Source of the DNA: a virus
DNA length: 64,000 nucleotides
Strand: one strand, 5' to 3'
Virus record (IMG/VR): IMGVR_UViG_3300020583_000224
Coordinates: 58,713 to 122,712 of that record
Shown in pieces: positions 1 through 7,489 of this stretch. The notes below the pieces were generated by a model. That model did no database searches and was not told the DNA's origin. It saw only the letters and a program-made list of their open reading frames with translations. The translations under genes and the position numbers were made by a program. Each line of letters starts with the position of its first letter. Position 1 is the stretch's first letter.

Positions 1-43
1 TGCGACGGAGGGCGTCGAGGTCTTCGTGCTCGTCCTCACTCAT
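1..43 (-). CDS. Unknown protein, 5' end only (runs off left edge)
   Basis: An ATG at 43-41 opens a minus-strand frame whose first residues are MSEDEHEDLDALRR, an acidic start. The ATG overlaps the stop of the preceding gene (ATGAGTGA), the same coupling used all along this cluster. Only 14 codons are visible, so nothing can be said about function. It shows that the minus-strand operon continues beyond the window. Confidence 0.6.
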   Translation of the reverse strand, partial: MSEDEHEDLDALRR

Positions 44-368
44 TGCCGCCGCCTTCCGTTCCTGCGCTGTCGAGCGTGTCGTTGCTGATCCAGCTATACC
101 CGCAACGACCGCAGCCCCGGTGGAAGTGATTCCGATCCTGCCCGGAGCACATTCCATGACGGAGGCTGTAGCCGCCGTCACACCAGCGCATCGTCGTGTC
201 GGACTCGCCGCACTTCGGGCACGCCAGGATCGGCACGCGCGGCGGGGTGTCCTGTGGTTCTTGGGTCGCCATGCCGAGTCCGGGTCGGAGCAGCACTTCG
301 GGGACAGACAGTTCGCTTACCGTCGTGTCGCCAGACACGTAGCCGCCCTTGGTCTTACCGTCGCCCAT
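36..368 (-). CDS. Small zinc-ribbon protein
   Basis: A protein of 110 residues. The ATG at 368 was preferred over an upstream start at 452 because the extra N-terminus is the out-of-frame tail of the preceding gene. A CPKCG pair near residue 50 and a CGRCGY pair near residue 87, with Cys and His between them, form a zinc-ribbon layout. The spacing resembles that of small phage proteins such as Lar-type ribbons, but no family is claimed. It overlaps the upstream gene by 14 nt, so translation is probably coupled. Confidence 0.75.
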   Translation of the reverse strand: MGDGKTKGGYVSGDTTVSELSVPEVLLRPGLGMATQEPQDTPPRVPILACPKCGESDTTMRWCDGGYSLRHGMCSGQDRNHFHRGCGRCGYSWISNDTLDSAGTEGGGNE

Positions 369-861
369 CGCCGTCTCCGATCGGTTCGAGTTCGATGGTC
401 GCCTCAAGGGGCCTGTCCGACCAGGCGGCGAGAAGGGTGTGCAGAACAGCACCCCGTTCGGCCTCCCGGGTCTCTCCGTCCACGTAGTTGCCTGTGGCGT
501 CGTACCACTTCACGACCGCTCGCACTCGGGCGTCGCGCGTATCGCCACCCCCGCGCTTGACCACGGCCGTGCGGCCTGTGGCCAGGTCGAGGACGCCGAT
601 GTTGTCTGCGCTGACCGCGAAAGCCGTGCTGGGCGGTACGCGGTTGTCCTCGTGGATCAGGCGCGCCCATTCGGGACCAGCCTCGGCCGCGAGCGCTTCC
701 TCGGCGAGTACGCATGCGGCTTCGTCGCGCAGTTCGTTGTACCGGTTGAGGATGTCGGCGAGGCAGCGCCGCACTGACCCGGTCGCGGAGTGCACGATCC
801 CGGCCTGCTCGTCGAGGATCGCGGCGAGTTCGGGCGGGACGGTTTCAGCAGTGAAGGGCAC
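355..861 (-). CDS. Unknown phage protein
   Basis: About 168 residues from a GTG at 861. A TTG at 894, directly after the stop of the upstream gene, would give 179 residues, so the start is uncertain. The N-terminal half is predicted helical with many Ala, Glu and Leu; the C-terminal half has a beta-rich stretch around VRAVVKWYD. There are no cysteine pairs, signal peptide or membrane segment. It is co-transcribed with its neighbours. The function is not recognised. Confidence 0.7.
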   Translation of the reverse strand: MPFTAETVPPELAAILDEQAGIVHSATGSVRRCLADILNRYNELRDEAACVLAEEALAAEAGPEWARLIHEDNRVPPSTAFAVSADNIGVLDLATGRTAVVKRGGGDTRDARVRAVVKWYDATGNYVDGETREAERGAVLHTLLAAWSDRPLEATIELEPIGDGDGRR

Positions 862-894
862 GCGTCCAGTATGAGGCTCGCGGCGGTCGGGCAA

Positions 895-1272
895 TCAGCC
901 ATTCGTCGCAGTGTCGTCGGCCGCGAGCCCGGCGAGCAGTTCGTACGTCCAGCACGGCCAGCCGCCCCACTTCTCGCCGTCTTCGGCCTGGAACTCGCAC
1001 GCTTCGCAGTAGACGCCGGGCATGCGGATCGCCCAACCGCCGCCCGAATCGAGCCGGGGTTCGTGGCCGCCCAGCACTTCGTATGCGGGCTCGTTCGCGC
1101 GGTAGTGCTCGCGCAGCCGCACCCACTCGGCGTGGGCTTGCTCGAACTTGACCTTGAGTACGGCGAGCCGTTCGAGGCGCTGCTGCTCCAGGCGCTGGCG
1201 CCGACGCCACGATTCGCGGCCCTGCTCGGTGAGGTGATCGGGCGGCTCGCTGGCCGTGGCCGACTCAGTCAC
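895..1272 (-). CDS. Coiled-coil protein with C-terminal Cys pair
   Basis: About 125 residues from a GTG at 1272 that overlaps the upstream stop (GTGACTGA). Residues 20 to 65 are a charged helix rich in Arg, Gln, Glu and Leu, likely a coiled coil. The C-terminal part has CEAC and a Trp-rich stretch (KWGGWPCW). Similar short proteins sit in actinophage early operons, but no family is recognised. Confidence 0.75.
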   Translation of the reverse strand: MTESATASEPPDHLTEQGRESWRRRQRLEQQRLERLAVLKVKFEQAHAEWVRLREHYRANEPAYEVLGGHEPRLDSGGGWAIRMPGVYCEACEFQAEDGEKWGGWPCWTYELLAGLAADDTATNG

Positions 1273-1561
1273 CGGCCTGCTCGCACTCGGGCACCGACGC
1301 GTGGTGATACAGCCGTTCCCCGGCCGCGCCGAGCATGCTGGCGAGGTCGCGTGCGGACGCGCCCGGGTTGGCGTTGAACACGTTGGTCGCGAACGCTGCC
1401 GCGCGCAGCAGCACCGCGCCGATCTGCTCGGCGGGGATGCCTTCGAGGTCGCGGCGGAAATCACCGGCGTTCTGCTTGGCTTGCTTGCGCATCGCCGGGG
1501 TCGCGGCGCCCAAGCGCTGGCGGATCGCGGCGGCGTACTGGTCGAGTTCTGGGCTGTTCAC
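1265..1561 (-). CDS. Small helical protein of unknown function
   Basis: 98 residues from a GTG at 1561; the 48 upstream residues are out-of-frame sequence of the neighbouring gene. The protein is Ala-rich and helical throughout (RQRLGAATPAMRKQAKQ), with no Cys pairs or membrane segment. It overlaps the next gene by 8 nt. The function is unknown. Confidence 0.65.
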   Translation of the reverse strand: MNSPELDQYAAAIRQRLGAATPAMRKQAKQNAGDFRRDLEGIPAEQIGAVLLRAAAFATNVFNANPGASARDLASMLGAAGERLYHHASVPECEQAGD

Positions 1562-1605
1562 GCGGCCATCATCTCGCAGCGCAAATGGACTGCAATGTGG
1601 ACCAT

Positions 1606-2100
1606 TTATCCGACTGGCACGCTCCGGGCCGCCGCAAGCCGGGCCTGTGCGGCTTCGGTGAGCGCCCGGTCGGCCGCAGCGCGGTCGGTCTGCGTCCGCC
1701 ACCACGGGTGCGCCTGGATTGCCTTGCCGAGGTTGATGCGCCGGGCGAACGCCTCGTGGGACGCGGCGGCCTGCTCGTCGGCGACCGGCGCGAGTCCGTC
1801 CCGGATGAGAGCGACGATCTGCTCTCCGCTGGGGAAGTCGGCGTGGATCCGCTCGTAGTCGGCGTCGGCCTCGAGGTAGCGCGCCTTAAGGTCGATCAGG
1901 CCAGGTGGCGGCGGTGTCGCGGTAATGGGAACCCCCGGGGTTTGGATGTAGTGGTGCGCGCCATGATGCCAGCGGCCACCGACAATTCCGGGGGAGGCGG
2001 GCAGTCCCACCGCTTTTGCAGGGAACAACGCGCACTGATCAGCGTTGGACCGCGACGAGACTGCCCAGGCCGATCGTACGGGAGGCTGACGGGCCGTCAC
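1606..2100 (-). CDS. Unknown protein, start uncertain
   Basis: The protein-like part starts near ITATPPPPGLIDL (about 1926) and is helical and charged, ending in an Ala/Arg-rich tail. The longest start, a GTG at 2100, has no ribosome site. A GTG at 2007 is possible. An ATT at 1926, preceded by a G run, would fit the gene spacing but is a rare start. The stretch between about 1930 and 2100 is therefore more likely promoter DNA shared with the divergent gene at 2145. No family is recognised. Confidence 0.55.
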   Translation of the reverse strand: MTARQPPVRSAWAVSSRSNADQCALFPAKAVGLPASPGIVGGRWHHGAHHYIQTPGVPITATPPPPGLIDLKARYLEADADYERIHADFPSGEQIVALIRDGLAPVADEQAAASHEAFARRINLGKAIQAHPWWRTQTDRAAADRALTEAAQARLAAARSVPVG

Positions 2101-2144
2101 AAAAGCGCTAGCGTGACCCTCACGAATCGCGGGAGGAGACGGCA

Positions 2145-2558
2145 GTGAGCGACAGCGGCAGCATGCGAGGCGGCCGGGAGGTGCGGCCGTTCATCGAATC
2201 GATCTCCGGCCCGATGCCCGACACCGCCGAGTACAGTGCGATCAAGAACGGGCGCGAACGGCAGTCCAAGTCGTTCCCCGGCGCCGGCAGCGTCCGGTTC
2301 GTCGCCTACCTGTGGCGGGAGATCCAGAAGTACGCGATCATCCGGTCGCTCGAAACCGGCTTCGACGTTCCGAAACAGCACCGGCGGTTCGTCGTGGAAG
2401 GCTTCGAGGACTACGAGACCGCAGTGTCCAACTACGGGCTGGCCGTCGGCTGGCTTGTCGAACTCGTCGAACTGCACGGGCACGGCCTGTTCGATGAGGA
2501 GACGCTCGCGCAGATGGTCGACTCGCTGACGCCCGATGCTGAGGCCGATCCGCGTTAG
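2145..2558 (+). CDS. Unknown protein, lone plus-strand gene
   Basis: 137 residues from a GTG preceded by GGGAGGAGA at good spacing. It is the only plus-strand gene within the first 10 kb, so it must have its own promoter in the short gap to 2100. The sequence is mixed helical with an aromatic centre (YLWREIQKY) and an acidic C-terminus. There are no Cys pairs, membrane segments or recognisable motifs. Its stop overlaps that of the convergent DUF397 gene (TTAG). Confidence 0.8.
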   Translation: MSDSGSMRGGREVRPFIESISGPMPDTAEYSAIKNGRERQSKSFPGAGSVRFVAYLWREIQKYAIIRSLETGFDVPKQHRRFVVEGFEDYETAVSNYGLAVGWLVELVELHGHGLFDEETLAQMVDSLTPDAEADPR

Positions 2559-2761
2559 GCCTGCTCGCCGCCGATGTGGTCGAAGTCCATGCCGCGCATG
2601 CCCGCGCGGAAAGTCGCCCACTCGTCTCGGTCGAACGTGAGCACCGGTCCGTCCGGGTCCTTGCTGTCGCGGATCAGCACGAGCCCGCCGTGCTCGCCAA
2701 CCTCGACGCAAGTGGCATTGTTGGGGCACCTCGCGGCCTTGGCCCAGCGAATCTCACTCAT
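2555..2761 (-). CDS. DUF397 family protein
   Basis: 68 residues. The pattern is that of DUF397: IRWAKAARCPNN, then CVEVGE, VLIRDSKDPDGP and LTFDRDEWATF. In Streptomyces, DUF397 proteins are usually small partners of helix-turn-helix regulators and several act in pairs that influence development. Here no HTH partner is adjacent. The ATG at 2761 overlaps the stop of the upstream gene. The family assignment is by eye but the motif order is clear; the role in this element is inferred. Confidence 0.88.
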   Translation of the reverse strand: MSEIRWAKAARCPNNATCVEVGEHGGLVLIRDSKDPDGPVLTFDRDEWATFRAGMRGMDFDHIGGEQA

Positions 2762-2993
2762 CGTCATCTTCCTGTCCGTTGGCTTCGCGTACCGCCCGGT
2801 GGGTAGCCCGCGGTACGTCAATCGCGGCGCAGTGCTTGAGCCGGAACTGTTCGGCAGTCTCCCAGTCGAGACCTTCGGCGTCCTGCCGTTTCGCGTCGAT
2901 CAACATGACGAGGGCGTCGCGGACCGCGTCCAACTGCACGGGACTGAGGCCGATCAAGTCGAACGTCGCCGGATTGTGGCGCGCATAGAGCAC
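2754..2993 (-). CDS. Small unknown protein
   Basis: 79 residues from a GTG with GGAGGT five bases upstream. It is helical with an acidic tail (GQEDDDE). No known motif is visible. It is translationally coupled to the DUF397 gene, with which it overlaps by 8 nt, so the two may work together, although DUF397 partners are normally HTH proteins and no HTH is seen here. Confidence 0.75.
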   Translation of the reverse strand: MLYARHNPATFDLIGLSPVQLDAVRDALVMLIDAKRQDAEGLDWETAEQFRLKHCAAIDVPRATHRAVREANGQEDDDE

Positions 2994-3049
2994 TCAACAC
3001 CTCCAGGTCTGGGTCAATGCTAGAGGTTCGGTACGGCGAGCAGACCTTT

Positions 3050-3310
3050 TCAGTTGGAAGGTGCCGCGAGCCTGAGGATCCCGGCGGCCGCCTGCTCGAT
3101 CTCGGCGGGAGTCGCGCCGGGCGCGGTGGTGATCTGCTCCATGGCGTCGAGGAACTGCCAGCGCGCGGTCAGTGCCCGGGTGAACGCGAGACTGTCGGCC
3201 ACCGGTTCGTCGCCCGCGTCGCGTGCCTCGTTGTTGACGCGGGCGATCTCGGCCAGGCCGCTGGCCAACTCGTCGAACCACGGCGGGTCCGTGGAATCAG
3301 TGGATCTCAC
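3050..3310 (-). CDS. Small helical protein of unknown function
   Basis: 86 residues from a GTG that overlaps the upstream stop (GTGA). The sequence is an all-helical, Ala- and Glu-rich small protein with a motif WFDELASGLAEI near the N-terminus. There are no cysteines or membrane segments. The function is unknown. Confidence 0.75.
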   Translation of the reverse strand: MRSTDSTDPPWFDELASGLAEIARVNNEARDAGDEPVADSLAFTRALTARWQFLDAMEQITTAPGATPAEIEQAAAGILRLAAPSN

Positions 3311-3528
3311 GGGGCGTCCAGGGCGTTCCTGAGGTCCGCGGCGATCGTGCGCGGGTCGACGCCGGTCGTAGCGAAGCTCTCACGCCACACGTTGACCGCA
3401 GTCTCGAACAGCTCGGCGGAACCGGCCAGGCTGTACGCCTCGCGCCAGGTCGCGGCCGGAATGCCGGTCTCCTGGCTGAGGGCGCCCATCTGAATGTCGG
3501 TGACGGCCTCGGTGTTGCTGCGGGTCAT
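3307..3528 (-). CDS. Small unknown protein
   Basis: 73 residues from an ATG at 3528 with GAGGAGAA upstream; the longer frame to 3645 is a shadow of the HTH gene. The sequence includes QETGIPAATWREAYSLAG, which is helix-turn-helix-like in length but has no clear recognition helix. It is coupled to the next gene through GTGA. Confidence 0.72.
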   Translation of the reverse strand: MTRSNTEAVTDIQMGALSQETGIPAATWREAYSLAGSAELFETAVNVWRESFATTGVDPRTIAADLRNALDAP

Positions 3529-3530
3529 GG

Positions 3531-3935
3531 TCAGTTCTCCTCTTCTGTCTGCATTCCGCGCCGGGTGCACGTGGCGCATACGTCGAAGGGCACGCCGTTG
3601 GGGATGGTCGGGTCGGTCGCGGTCGGGGTTCCGGTTGTGCCGCATGCCGTCGTGACGGTGTCGTGGCCGTCGTTCCAGCGGGCACGGTGTCCGAGCCCGT
3701 CGATGATGGCGAGGATCGGGTATCGGTCGGTGCGTGTTCCGCGTCCGGGCCGGTTGGCATGCGCGGCACGGATCTCGTCTGCGGAGTACAGCGCCTTGGC
3801 GGGCCCTCGCGGGCTGCGCTGGTAGCTGACGGCTTTGACGCCCCAGCGGGACAGGGTGCTGGTCGCGGACTTGTTCGTTGCGGCGCCGATGTGCTCGGCG
3901 GCTTGCGTGATGGTCCAGAGTTCGGGTTCAGGCAT
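3531..3935 (-). CDS. HTH protein with C-terminal Cys pair
   Basis: 134 residues from an ATG with GGAAG upstream. The first 55 residues (ITQAAEHIG, then LSRWGVKAVSYQR and ALYSADEI) look like a winged or MerR-type DNA-binding domain of the kind found in phage Xis and Cox-type proteins. The C-terminal part carries CATCTRRG, one half of a possible zinc site, with a further Cys upstream. It probably binds DNA. The target is unknown. Confidence 0.75.
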   Translation of the reverse strand: MPEPELWTITQAAEHIGAATNKSATSTLSRWGVKAVSYQRSPRGPAKALYSADEIRAAHANRPGRGTRTDRYPILAIIDGLGHRARWNDGHDTVTTACGTTGTPTATDPTIPNGVPFDVCATCTRRGMQTEEEN

Positions 3936-4002
3936 GGGCTTCCGTTCGGCGGCGGGGGGACGCGGCCAGGCGCCGGATCGATCCGGCGCCCGTGCGGTCT
4001 GG

Positions 4003-4278
4003 TCAGGCGGAGGCGTACGGGCCCATGATCGCGATCTTCTCGCCGAGTTCGAACTCGCGGACGTCGCCGTCGTTGCGGGTGACGATCACCAGCGTCGGGG
4101 TGACCATGCCGCCGTCGCGCCAGACCTCGTACTCGGCGAGGCGGATCTCGACCGACTTGATGGTCCAGGCGTTCTCGTAGCCGGGGCGCACGGCCCAGTA
4201 GCGGAATCCGGGGCGCATGTCCTCGACGTTGATGCTCGTGGTCTCGACGATCCCGGCCTGCGTAGCGGTGGCGGTCAT
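4003..4278 (-). CDS. Small unknown protein behind a strong promoter
   Basis: 91 residues from an ATG at 4278 with GAAGGAG upstream. It is beta-rich (YWAVRPGYENAWTIKSVEIRL, in part) with alternating hydrophobics, no cysteines and no membrane segment. It is the first gene after a consensus-like promoter and a 9-bp inverted repeat at 4305-4343, so this gene and those after it can be expressed separately from the upstream part of the cluster. The function is not recognised. Confidence 0.8.
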   Translation of the reverse strand: MTATATQAGIVETTSINVEDMRPGFRYWAVRPGYENAWTIKSVEIRLAEYEVWRDGGMVTPTLVIVTRNDGDVREFELGEKIAIMGPYASA

Positions 4279-4283
4279 GTCCG

Positions 4284-4345
4284 GCTCCTTCGTTGGCGTC
4301 TTCCTGACACTTCTAACTATGACGTATAGACGTGGAAGTGTCAAG
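4284..4345 (-). promoter_or_regulatory. Promoter with overlapping inverted-repeat operator
   Basis: Read on the minus strand, TTGACA is followed after 17 nt by CATAGT, a near-consensus vegetative promoter. A perfect 9-bp inverted repeat (TGACACTTC at 4305-4313 and GAAGTGTCA at 4335-4343) brackets it: one arm covers the -35 box and the other lies just past the -10 box. An inner near-palindrome (CTATGACGTATAG) sits between. This is the expected layout for a repressor-controlled promoter of the 4003-4278 gene. The repressor is unknown. Confidence 0.65.
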
Positions 4346-4350
4346 CGTGC

Positions 4351-4734
4351 CTACGAAGATTCCTCAACCATCCCCGGGTCGTCATCCGCATGCCCGGCAG
4401 CATGCGCCTCGGCCTCGCTGACGGCCAGCTCCCGCGTGGGGATCAGGTCTTTCGTCGTGTGCCCGCAGATCAGGCACGTCCAATACCAGTGATACAGCGT
4501 GCCGAGCTGCCTGCTGTACCGGAAGGCGTGCGGCCACACGCGGTACGTGGCGGGCTCGTACGTGACCTCGACGCGCCCATCCGGCCACTGTGCGAGCGCT
4601 TCGAACCAGACCTCCGTGTAGTCCTGCGCGTGAACGCCTTCGGGCAGTACGGGCCACGCCGGCTTGGGGTTCGCGGCGCGCCAGGCGTCGATCGCGTCGG
4701 ACGCGGCGCGGGCGGCATCGTCCTGACTCGTCAC
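4351..4734 (-). CDS. Unknown protein with zinc-knuckle-like motif
   Basis: 127 residues from a GTG that overlaps the upstream stop (GTGA). The centre is rich in Trp and Tyr (LYHWYWTCLICGHTT) and contains CLICGH, followed by a His-rich helix (EAEAHAAGH), so one metal site is plausible. Nothing else is recognisable. It is co-transcribed with the genes at 4731 and 5084. Confidence 0.72.
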   Translation of the reverse strand: MTSQDDAARAASDAIDAWRAANPKPAWPVLPEGVHAQDYTEVWFEALAQWPDGRVEVTYEPATYRVWPHAFRYSRQLGTLYHWYWTCLICGHTTKDLIPTRELAVSEAEAHAAGHADDDPGMVEESS

Positions 4735-5087
4735 GAGCCATCACCGCCCGCCCGGTCAAGCTCTACCAGATCGGGGTGCGTTGCCATCTCGTCCCACCCG
4801 GCGTACAGGCCGAACGCACGCGGAGCATCCCGCCGCGGCACGAGCCATTCGAGGATCGCGCCGCACGGCAGCTTGTGGAGGGACTCGGCGAGCAGGGCGC
4901 CGTACACGGCCTCGCTGAACTGGATGTCGTGCTGCGGGATGTCGATCGCGAGGATCGGGCCGCGCGAGAGCGGGTTCACGGACGCGTGGAAGTGCACGTA
5001 GCAGCGGATCTCGGTGAGGATCCGTTCGCAGTCCGGGCCGCCGCGCATGAGGATGAAGCAGGCGGTGAACGCGGACGGGGCGGTCAC
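4731..5087 (-). CDS. Unknown phage protein
   Basis: 118 residues from a GTG in a GTGA overlap. It has a mixed alpha/beta composition with the stretch GPILAIDIPQHDIQFSEAVY and several His residues. There is no signal peptide or membrane segment. No family is recognised. Confidence 0.7.
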   Translation of the reverse strand: MTAPSAFTACFILMRGGPDCERILTEIRCYVHFHASVNPLSRGPILAIDIPQHDIQFSEAVYGALLAESLHKLPCGAILEWLVPRRDAPRAFGLYAGWDEMATHPDLVELDRAGGDGS

Positions 5088-5449
5088 GGCGCTTCCCCCG
5101 TCCCGCCGCCGATCCCCTCGATCCGGCCGACGTGGGCTTCGATCTCGCCGTCCGCATTCCGGCCGACCGACACAAGCGCGACCGTGCCGGGCGGCATGCG
5201 CTCATCGACGATGATGCGCCCCGCCCAGTCGACCTTGGCGTTCTCGAGCCCGTAGGTTGGGTCGACCGCGCGGTGGATCTTCGTCGGCAGTTCGTTCAGC
5301 ACGTCGGCCGTGTGCGCGGCGAGTTGGTCGCGGAGGTCTTTCGGCACCCGGATGTCGGCGCACACGGTACTGGCGGCGTTCGCGTACTCGCGCGCCAGGT
5401 GCACGAGGATGTCGGTCAGCCGCCGGTTCGTCAGTTCGTCATCGTCCAC
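5084..5449 (-). CDS. Unknown phage protein
   Basis: 121 residues starting at 5449. The N-terminal 60 residues are helical (LTDILVHLAREYANAAS), the C-terminal half beta-rich (GTVALVSVGRNADGEIEAHVG). It has no cysteine pairs. It overlaps the next gene by 4 nt and lies 4 nt from the preceding stop. The function is unknown. Confidence 0.72.
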   Translation of the reverse strand: MDDDELTNRRLTDILVHLAREYANAASTVCADIRVPKDLRDQLAAHTADVLNELPTKIHRAVDPTYGLENAKVDWAGRIIVDERMPPGTVALVSVGRNADGEIEAHVGRIEGIGGGTGEAP

Positions 5450-5453
5450 GGGT

Positions 5454-5618
5454 TCAGGATCCCACCGTGCAGTCGGGGCACGGGATGCGCGGTACGGGCT
5501 GGACTCGCTGCCACGCCCAGCCGGTAGGCCAGTTCGCCCAGTCGCTGACCCAGCCGAGGTCGAGGCATCGGTGGCAGCGGAACGGCTCGATCGGCCGGCG
5601 CGGCAGGCCGACGGTCAC
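5454..5618 (-). CDS. Very small zinc-ribbon protein
   Basis: 54 residues. The GTG at 5618 overlaps the stop of the upstream gene. The protein is a minimal two-pair zinc ribbon, CHRC near residue 14 and CPDC near residue 48, separated by a Trp-rich linker (WVSDWANWPTGWAW). Such mini-ribbons often bind nucleic acid or protein partners in phage takeover. The role is inferred only. Confidence 0.7.
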   Translation of the reverse strand: MTVGLPRRPIEPFRCHRCLDLGWVSDWANWPTGWAWQRVQPVPRIPCPDCTVGS

Positions 5619-6067
5619 GGCAGCCACGGCGCGTCCGTTAACGGCCGGTGGAAGAACGGCGTGCGCGGATCGGCAGTGGCACACCGGACGCACTGGAGCA
5701 CGGACGCGGTCTCGCCGCAGTAGCCGACCGCGAACACGGCTGGCGCGCCGCAAGCGCACGTGGGCTGTTCGTCGTCCTCGACCGCGTGCAGCCATCGCGT
5801 GCGGGGATGCCCGTCGGGTAGGGCGCTCTGGCTTGCTTCGACCGCGTTGATGGCCCGCGTGACGGCTTGCCGGTGCGCTGGCGTCCCTGGGTTCGGCCAG
5901 TCGAGGGCGAGTTGCTCAGCGGCGACCATGAGGGCGCGGACTGCGGCACCTCGGGCTTCGAGGTCCGGCTCGATCACGGCCATGACGGCGTCGGCTTGGG
6001 CTTCGGGGATCAGGACCCGGCATTCCTCGAGCGCCGCCACGATCCGGGCACGCAGGTCGTCGGTCAC
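5615..6067 (-). CDS. Helical protein with C-terminal zinc ribbon
   Basis: 150 residues from a GTG at 6067 (GTGA overlap); the longer frame is a shadow. Residues 1 to 95 are helical. The C-terminus has CACG and CVRC about 20 residues apart, with a further Cys between, matching a zinc ribbon. It is one of several cysteine-pair proteins in the cluster. Confidence 0.72.
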   Translation of the reverse strand: MTDDLRARIVAALEECRVLIPEAQADAVMAVIEPDLEARGAAVRALMVAAEQLALDWPNPGTPAHRQAVTRAINAVEASQSALPDGHPRTRWLHAVEDDEQPTCACGAPAVFAVGYCGETASVLQCVRCATADPRTPFFHRPLTDAPWLP

Positions 6068-6402
6068 GGCGCGTCTCCGTCCTGGTAGGCGTGGTCGGGC
6101 GCGCCGTCGTCGCAGAGCACGCACCGGCCGTCGTGATGCGCAGAGCGCACGTGGTCGCATCCCGCGCACTTCGGTCGGGGTGGCCGGTCCGCGCCGACGA
6201 TCGCCCAGCCGTGGCCCGGCCCGCAGTACGTCCACACCTGCCCGTCGTCGTCGGCGTGCTTCTGGTCGTACGCCGGGTCGGTGGGGAAGTCGCGGAAGTG
6301 GTACTCGTGCCACCAGAGCCCGAAGTTGACCTCGTCGCGTACCTTGGCCTGGTCTTCGGGCGCCAGGGAGGCGAACCAGGCTTCGAAATCGGTCCCGGTC
6401 AC
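6064..6402 (-). CDS. Small protein with C-terminal zinc ribbon
   Basis: 112 residues from a GTG at 6402. The N-terminal part has an aromatic and acidic stretch (FGLWWHEYHFRDF). The C-terminal part carries CAGCDH and CVLCDD, a treble-clef or ribbon-like pair. It is co-translated with both neighbours through 4-nt overlaps. The function is unknown. Confidence 0.72.
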   Translation of the reverse strand: MTGTDFEAWFASLAPEDQAKVRDEVNFGLWWHEYHFRDFPTDPAYDQKHADDDGQVWTYCGPGHGWAIVGADRPPRPKCAGCDHVRSAHHDGRCVLCDDGAPDHAYQDGDAP

Positions 6403-6707
6403 GGCGCGATCCCTTCGGGCGTTGGCCGCTCGGTGACTACCGCACGCAGTTCGCGGGTGCCGACGAATCCGCGAGCGATCAACTGGTCCATGAGCCACTG
6501 CACATTGTCGGCCTCGGCGCGGGCCTTGTCGCGCTCGGCCTGCATGTCGTCGAGTTGCTTCAGCGCGGCGGCAATGTCGCTGCCGCGCAGCTCGTACGCC
6601 CGGTCGGCGTGGATGCGTTCGATGACGTCGCGGCCGGGCACGAGCCACACGTTGAGGAACGCCCGGAGACGGTCCACGGGGTCGTCGTGCAGGTCATCAG
6701 TCGCCAT
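6399..6707 (-). CDS. Coiled-coil small protein
   Basis: 102 residues from the ATG at 6707, which lies inside the end of the preceding gene (ATGGCGACTGA). The middle (AALKQLDDMQAERDKARAEAD) is a likely coiled coil. There are no cysteines or membrane segment. The function is unknown. Confidence 0.7.
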   Translation of the reverse strand: MATDDLHDDPVDRLRAFLNVWLVPGRDVIERIHADRAYELRGSDIAAALKQLDDMQAERDKARAEADNVQWLMDQLIARGFVGTRELRAVVTERPTPEGIAP

Positions 6708-7089
6708 CAACGGCCTCTGTTCCACCAGGCGCCGTCGGTCGCGCTGGCATCGGATACGGGTAGCGGTGCCCGTCATGTCCGGCAGGGAGCGAGCATGGCT
6801 TGCAGCCCATCTCGGCGAGCATGTCCTCGGGTACGGCGCCGCAGATGGGCTCTTCACCGCGCCACGTGTAGTCAACGCGCACTGCCTTGATCTGCTCGAT
6901 CGTCGCGTCGATCAGGTTCGGGTCGGGGTCGCCGGCGAGTGCGGTCTCGAGAAAGACGGCTGTTGCGACCTCGCGCCGGTTGATAGTGCGTATGAGCGCC
7001 TGGTGTTCGCGGGCCAAGAAACGGCGTGCGGCGGCGCGCGCGGGTTCCACCTGGTCCGGCGTCAGGCTTGCGGGCTGCAGGTCAGTCAT
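6697..7089 (-). CDS. Unknown protein with CxxC near C-terminus
   Basis: 130 residues from an ATG at 7089 that overlaps the upstream stop. An N-terminal helical half is followed by ICGAVP and CKPCSLPAGHDGHRY, so one Cys pair and two His residues may form a metal site. The cysteine arrangement is like that of small actinobacterial proteins of unknown role. The assignment is tentative. Confidence 0.7.
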   Translation of the reverse strand: MTDLQPASLTPDQVEPARAAARRFLAREHQALIRTINRREVATAVFLETALAGDPDPNLIDATIEQIKAVRVDYTWRGEEPICGAVPEDMLAEMGCKPCSLPAGHDGHRYPYPMPARPTAPGGTEAVDGD

Positions 7090-7489
7090 CGTTAGTCTCC
7101 GGTTCGGCGGTGAGCCAGTCGGGCAGCGCGTCAAGGCTCGCATGGCGCCCGACGAGCCAGTTCGCGCATGGGACGCCCGTGTAGTTGATGAACATCCGCG
7201 CGATGTCGCGTGCGTGGTCCCGTTGCGCTTCGGTGACATCGGCGCGGACCGCTTCCGCCGTGGCCTCGCCGCGGGCGTCCACGATCTCCTGCCGCAGCCG
7301 GGCGACCTCGGTGTCCTGGCGTGCGAGCGAGTTGAGCAGTTCCCGGTTGGCGTCGAACGCGTAGGTGCGTTGACGGTCCGATATGTCGAGGTCGTCGAGC
7401 AGTTCGCTGACGGTCTTGCTGGGCCACGACATGTTGCCGGGGTCGTTCGCTATGGCCTGGCGCAGGCCGACGCGCTCATCGGGAGTCAC
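7082..7489 (-). CDS. Coiled-coil protein of unknown function
   Basis: 135 residues from a GTG at 7489 (GTGA overlap). Residues 45 to 100 are strongly helical and charged, probably a coiled coil (RQDTEVARLRQEIVDAR). It has a single Cys and no membrane segment. It lies in the middle of the small-gene cluster. Confidence 0.7.
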   Translation of the reverse strand: MTPDERVGLRQAIANDPGNMSWPSKTVSELLDDLDISDRQRTYAFDANRELLNSLARQDTEVARLRQEIVDARGEATAEAVRADVTEAQRDHARDIARMFINYTGVPCANWLVGRHASLDALPDWLTAEPETNDD

